Of a stretch of 42,307 nt of DNA, positions 38,295-42,307 are shown piece by piece. Both the position numbers and the translations under genes were made by a program. The notes under the pieces were generated by a model. That model was not told the DNA's origin and searched no databases. It was given only the letters and a program-made list of their open reading frames with translations. Source of the DNA: an uncultured Clostridia bacterium (GTDB lineage Bacteria; Bacillota; Clostridia; Christensenellales; CAG-1252); assembly GCA_946625545.1 (NCBI GenBank), contig CAMOTC010000003.1:1-42307 (forward strand), given 5' to 3'. The first letter of the stretch is position 1. Each line of letters starts with the position of its first letter.

Positions 38295-40265
38295 GTGAGC
38301 AAAGAATATAACGCAAAAGACATACAAGTCCTCGAAGGACTGGAAGCGGTTCGACTGCGTCCCGGTATGTATATCGGTACGACGGGGGCGAAAGGTCTGC
38401 ATCACATCTTATGGGAGATCGTGGATAACTCTCTCGACGAGATCTGTAACGGATTCGGTTCGCGGGTCGATATCGTGATCTACGGCGATGGCAGTATCAG
38501 CGTAGAGGACGACGGCCGCGGTATCCCTGTCGATAAGCATCCCACTCTCGGGATCAGCGGCGTTGAGGTCGTTTTTACCCAGTTGCACGCCGGCGGCAAG
38601 TTCAATAACGATAACTATACTTTCTCCGGCGGTCTCCACGGCGTCGGCGCTTCGGTGACGAATGCTCTCTCGGAATGGCTCGACGTCACCATCTGCAAGG
38701 ACGGCAAGGTCTATAAGCAGGAGTTCTACTCTCCCGAGATCGACGGCAAGATTCACAGCGGTATCCCGCGCACCCACCTCACCGAGACGGGCGAAAAGAC
38801 CAAGAAGCACGGCACTTACGTGCGTTTCCTTCCGGACAAGCGTGTATTCGGCAAGGAGCTCTTTAACTATCAAACCATCGTATCCCACGTACAGGAGCAG
38901 GCATTCCTGAATCGCGGCATCACGATCACCGTTGAGGACAAGCGTCAGGTGGATGAAGACCTGAATACCTTGAAGTCTACCTTCTGCTATGAGCGCGGAC
39001 TCAGCGACTTTGTCAAATATCTCAATGACGGCAAGGAGCCTTTATTTGGCGATCCTATCGAGTTTGAAGTACAACAGGATCGCTTCTATCTCGGACTCTC
39101 GATGCAGCACACGGGAGCTTATACCGAGAGTATCTTCTCCTACGTCAATAGTATCCCCACCACCGAGGGCGGCACGCACGAGATCGGATTTAAGAGCGCG
39201 TTGACCAAGGTCATGAACGACTACGGCAGAAAGCGCGGCTTGATCAAGGACAAGGATCCGAACCTCCAGGGTGAGGATTTCCGTGAAGGTTTGACCTGCG
39301 TGCTCTCGATCCGTATGCAGAACGTGCAGTTCGAAGGACAGACCAAGACCAAGCTCGGCAATCCCGAGATCCGTCCTCTCGTCGAGGGGATCGTGATGGA
39401 GAAGCTCGACGCCTATCTCTCCGAGAAGAAGCACTTTGACGTCGGCGATAAGATCATCGAGAAGGCGCTCGGTGCGGCGAAGGTCAGAGAAGCGGGAAAG
39501 AAGGCAAAAGAACTCGCTCGCCAAAAGAATAACGCAAACAGCAATATGTTGATCGGTAAGCTCGCGAATTGTACGGGGAGAAAACCCGAGCTGAACGAGC
39601 TCTTTATCGTTGAGGGCGACAGTGCAGGCGGCAGTGCGAAGCAGGGACGTGACAGAAGATTCCAGGCGATCCTCCCCCTCCGCGGTAAGCCGATCAATGC
39701 GGAAAAGAAACGTATCGATCAGCTCCTCTCCAATGAAGAGATCTGCACGATCATCAGCGCTCTCGGCGCGAATTTCGATACAGAGTTTAACGTCAATGCC
39801 TTGAAATTCGGTAAAGTCATCATTCTCGCGGATGCCGACCAGGACGGCGGCCATATACGTTCCATTCTGCTGACTTTCTTCTTCCGTTATATGAAGGAGC
39901 TCATCACCGAGGGGCATCTCTATATCGGTATGCCTCCTCTCTTTAAGGTGGAAAAGAAGGGCGAAGTGCGTTACGCTTACGATGACGTCGCCCTTGATCA
40001 GATCATCTCGGAAGTGGGCAGAAACTATGACCTGCAACGCTACAAAGGTCTCGGTGAGATGAACCCCGAACAGCTGTGGGAAACCACGTTGAATCCCGAG
40101 ACGCGCTGCTTGACTCGCGTCAGCATCGATGATGCGGCTTCGGCGGATCGCTTGATCACGACGCTTATGGGCGACAACGTTGACGCGCGTAAGGCTTACA
40201 TATATCAATACGCGAATTTCAATCGCAAAGACGAAGTGGAGAAGAAGGGTTACTTGAATGTCTGA
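38295..40265 (+). CDS. gyrB: type II DNA topoisomerase subunit B (GyrB)
   Basis: GTG start with SD GGAGGA; RLRPGMYIGTTGAKGLHHILWEIVDNSLDE, EGDSAGGSAKQGRDR, QRYKGLGEMNPEQLWETT. Confidence 0.94.
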   Translation: MSKEYNAKDIQVLEGLEAVRLRPGMYIGTTGAKGLHHILWEIVDNSLDEICNGFGSRVDIVIYGDGSISVEDDGRGIPVDKHPTLGISGVEVVFTQLHAGGKFNNDNYTFSGGLHGVGASVTNALSEWLDVTICKDGKVYKQEFYSPEIDGKIHSGIPRTHLTETGEKTKKHGTYVRFLPDKRVFGKELFNYQTIVSHVQEQAFLNRGITITVEDKRQVDEDLNTLKSTFCYERGLSDFVKYLNDGKEPLFGDPIEFEVQQDRFYLGLSMQHTGAYTESIFSYVNSIPTTEGGTHEIGFKSALTKVMNDYGRKRGLIKDKDPNLQGEDFREGLTCVLSIRMQNVQFEGQTKTKLGNPEIRPLVEGIVMEKLDAYLSEKKHFDVGDKIIEKALGAAKVREAGKKAKELARQKNNANSNMLIGKLANCTGRKPELNELFIVEGDSAGGSAKQGRDRRFQAILPLRGKPINAEKKRIDQLLSNEEICTIISALGANFDTEFNVNALKFGKVIILADADQDGGHIRSILLTFFFRYMKELITEGHLYIGMPPLFKVEKKGEVRYAYDDVALDQIISEVGRNYDLQRYKGLGEMNPEQLWETTLNPETRCLTRVSIDDAASADRLITTLMGDNVDARKAYIYQYANFNRKDEVEKKGYLNV

Positions 40266-42307
40266 TGAGATAAAGAACGAAAACGTTTCCAACGAAAATA
40301 TGAACGAAAGGATCTACGAAAAGACTGTCGAGCAGGTGATGCACGAGTCTATGATGCCGTACTCTGAGTACGTTATCCTTGATCGCGCGCTCCCTCGCGT
40401 GGAGGACGGCTTGAAGCCTGTTCAGCGCAGGATCCTTTACAGCATGTACGAGCTCGGACTCACACACGATAAGCCGCACAAAAAGTGCGCGAGGATCGTC
40501 GGTGAATGTCTGGGTAAATATCATCCGCACGGCGATACTTCCGTTTACGACGCCTTGGTCAGACTCGCGCAGTCCTTCAATATGAGCGAATGTCTCGTGG
40601 ACGGTCACGGAAACTTTGGTTCTGTGGACGGAGACGGCGCCGCCGCGATGCGTTACACCGAGGCTCGCCTTGCCCCCATCGCGCAGGAGATGCTCCGAGA
40701 CCTCGAGAAGGACACCGTCACCTACAGCTTGAACTTTGACGATACCTTAAAAGAGCCTGATATGCTCCCCGGTAGATTTCCCAATCTCCTCGTCAACGGT
40801 GCTTCGGGTATCGCGGTCGGTCTCGCGACGAATATCCCCACGCATAACCTCACAGAAGTGATCGACGGCGCGGTGGCGATGATCGATAATTCCCATATCA
40901 AGCTCGATGAACTGATGAATATCATCAAAGGACCCGACTTCCCGACGGGAGGTATCATCTATCGCTCCGACGAACTGCGCCAGGCATACGAAACGGGAAA
41001 AGGCAAGGTCACGATCACTGCGAAGATGCACATCGAGAGAGAGGGGGACAAGAAGAGTATCGTCATCACGGAGCTCCCTTATCAGGTCAATAAAGCAAAG
41101 CTCCTGCTCAAGATCAACGAACTGAGAGAGAGCAAGAAGGAGCCCTATACTCAGATCGCCGATATCCTCGACGAATCGGATAGACAGGGTCTTCGCGCCA
41201 CGATCAAGCTGAAGAGAGACGCCGATCCCGATCGTATCGTAAAGCTACTTATGAAGCATACCGATCTACAGACGAATTTCGGCATCAATATGGTGGTGAT
41301 CGCAGACGGAAAGCCTCGTTTGATGGGGCTCAAGGAGATCTTGCGCTACTATCTCGACTATCAGCGCACCTTGATCCAGCGCCGCACCCGTTTTGACCTC
41401 AATGCAGCAAAGGAGAGAGAAGAGATCTTGCGCGGACTGCTCGTCGCGATCCAAAATATCGACGAGGTTATCTCTATCATCAAGAAGGCAAAGAACGTCA
41501 CCGATGCAAAGGATTCCTTGCGTCAGCGTTTTACTCTGTCCGAAAAACAAGCGCACGCCATCGTGGAGATGAAACTGCGTAAGCTCACCAATCTTGAGAC
41601 GGACGAGATCGTCGCCGAGATCAAGGATCTGCGTGAAAAGATCGAGTATTATAACAAGATCCTCGGCAATCAAAAACTCCAGTTCCAGGTGGTCAAAGAG
41701 GAGCTTCTCGATATCAAGAAGCGCTACAAGAGAACGCGTCGTACCGCTATCATCGATGAAAATGGCAAGGAGATGATCGTCTCTGAGCTCAAGCCCGAGG
41801 AAGCGGAGTCCAAGCCCGTTGTGAACGGCGGTATCGTTCTCTTTAAAAACGGAAATCTGAAGTTCTGTAATCAGCGTACCCTCGGCGCAGGTGGTAAGAA
41901 CGTCATCGGACTGACTCAAGACGACGTCGTCGTGGATATCTGTTACCTGACTTCGGATAAGAATTTCTACGCCTTTACCAATAAGGGTAACGTCGCGAGG
42001 ATCGCGGCGTCCGATCTCCCCGAGCGGTCGTGGAAGGACAGGGGACTCCCGTTGATCAAGATCGTCTCGCAGGCGGATAAAGATGAAAGGGTAGTATCCA
42101 TACTCTGCCTTGATGAGAGCGAGAAGGCAAATCCGGAAAGCAGCTTGATTTTCTTTACAAGCGATGGTATGGCGAAGCGCACTCTCACCTCTGAGTACAT
42201 CTCTCTTTCAAAGTCCTATTTCCAGGCAATCATCCTGAAGGAAGGGGAGAAGGTCGTGAACGTCTCTCCTTTTGACGAAGGAAACTCCATGATCTTCGTG
42301 ACGAGAG
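40258..42307 (+). CDS. gyrA: type II DNA topoisomerase subunit A (GyrA-like), truncated by right edge
   Basis: Not in ORF track (open at the edge). ATG at 40258 overlaps the gyrB stop; MMPYSEYVILDRALPRVEDGLKPVQRRILYSMYELG, ARIVGECLGKYHPHGDTSVYDALVRLAQ, DGHGNFGSVDGDGAAAMRYTEARL. Confidence 0.93.
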   Translation, partial: MSDEIKNENVSNENMNERIYEKTVEQVMHESMMPYSEYVILDRALPRVEDGLKPVQRRILYSMYELGLTHDKPHKKCARIVGECLGKYHPHGDTSVYDALVRLAQSFNMSECLVDGHGNFGSVDGDGAAAMRYTEARLAPIAQEMLRDLEKDTVTYSLNFDDTLKEPDMLPGRFPNLLVNGASGIAVGLATNIPTHNLTEVIDGAVAMIDNSHIKLDELMNIIKGPDFPTGGIIYRSDELRQAYETGKGKVTITAKMHIEREGDKKSIVITELPYQVNKAKLLLKINELRESKKEPYTQIADILDESDRQGLRATIKLKRDADPDRIVKLLMKHTDLQTNFGINMVVIADGKPRLMGLKEILRYYLDYQRTLIQRRTRFDLNAAKEREEILRGLLVAIQNIDEVISIIKKAKNVTDAKDSLRQRFTLSEKQAHAIVEMKLRKLTNLETDEIVAEIKDLREKIEYYNKILGNQKLQFQVVKEELLDIKKRYKRTRRTAIIDENGKEMIVSELKPEEAESKPVVNGGIVLFKNGNLKFCNQRTLGAGGKNVIGLTQDDVVVDICYLTSDKNFYAFTNKGNVARIAASDLPERSWKDRGLPLIKIVSQADKDERVVSILCLDESEKANPESSLIFFTSDGMAKRTLTSEYISLSKSYFQAIILKEGEKVVNVSPFDEGNSMIFVTR

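Noticed and set aside
40400-40560. Fluoroquinolone-resistance change in the gyrA-like QRDR (HPHGDTSVYDALVR)
   Set aside because: Thr at the Ser83-equivalent position with Asp87 retained is a natural wild-type residue in several bacteria. This gives no support for resistance.

Overview
The window is 42.3 kb of gene-dense, mostly housekeeping DNA with a Firmicutes/Clostridia-type gene order. I read about 40 protein genes. They include tyrS, yigZ, nnrE-nnrD, mazF, pilT and a lone prepilin, degV, an apbE/NusG-II/Gx module, lepA-hemW, hrcA-grpE-dnaK-dnaJ-prmA, rsmE-mtaB-HIT-rpsU, dinB, a galU-like gene followed by mcsA-mcsB-clpC-hpf-pgi, a TPP-riboswitch-controlled ThiT-like gene, an ABC-transporter cluster, and gyrB with a gyrA-like gene cut by the right edge. 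There is no CRISPR array, prophage or defence island. The best candidate for something undescribed is non-coding. Directly downstream of a tRNA-Leu(GAG) and its terminator, a nested-hairpin segment of about 160 bp ends in a second copy of the tRNA 3' end plus CCA plus terminator (37 bp identical, then 1 mismatch, then 7 more identical). It starts with a 13-bp inverted copy of the tRNA T-arm. Other points of interest are: a TPP riboswitch whose terminator 3' arm also carries the Shine-Dalgarno sequence of the gene it controls; a full-length MalK-like ABC ATPase with nearly every catalytic motif altered; a ThiT-like protein with an extra N-terminal membrane domain of about 190 aa; two apparently leaderless transcription units; an orphan mazF; and a clpC operon without ctsR. 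All calls come from reading the sequence by eye, and no database search was run.
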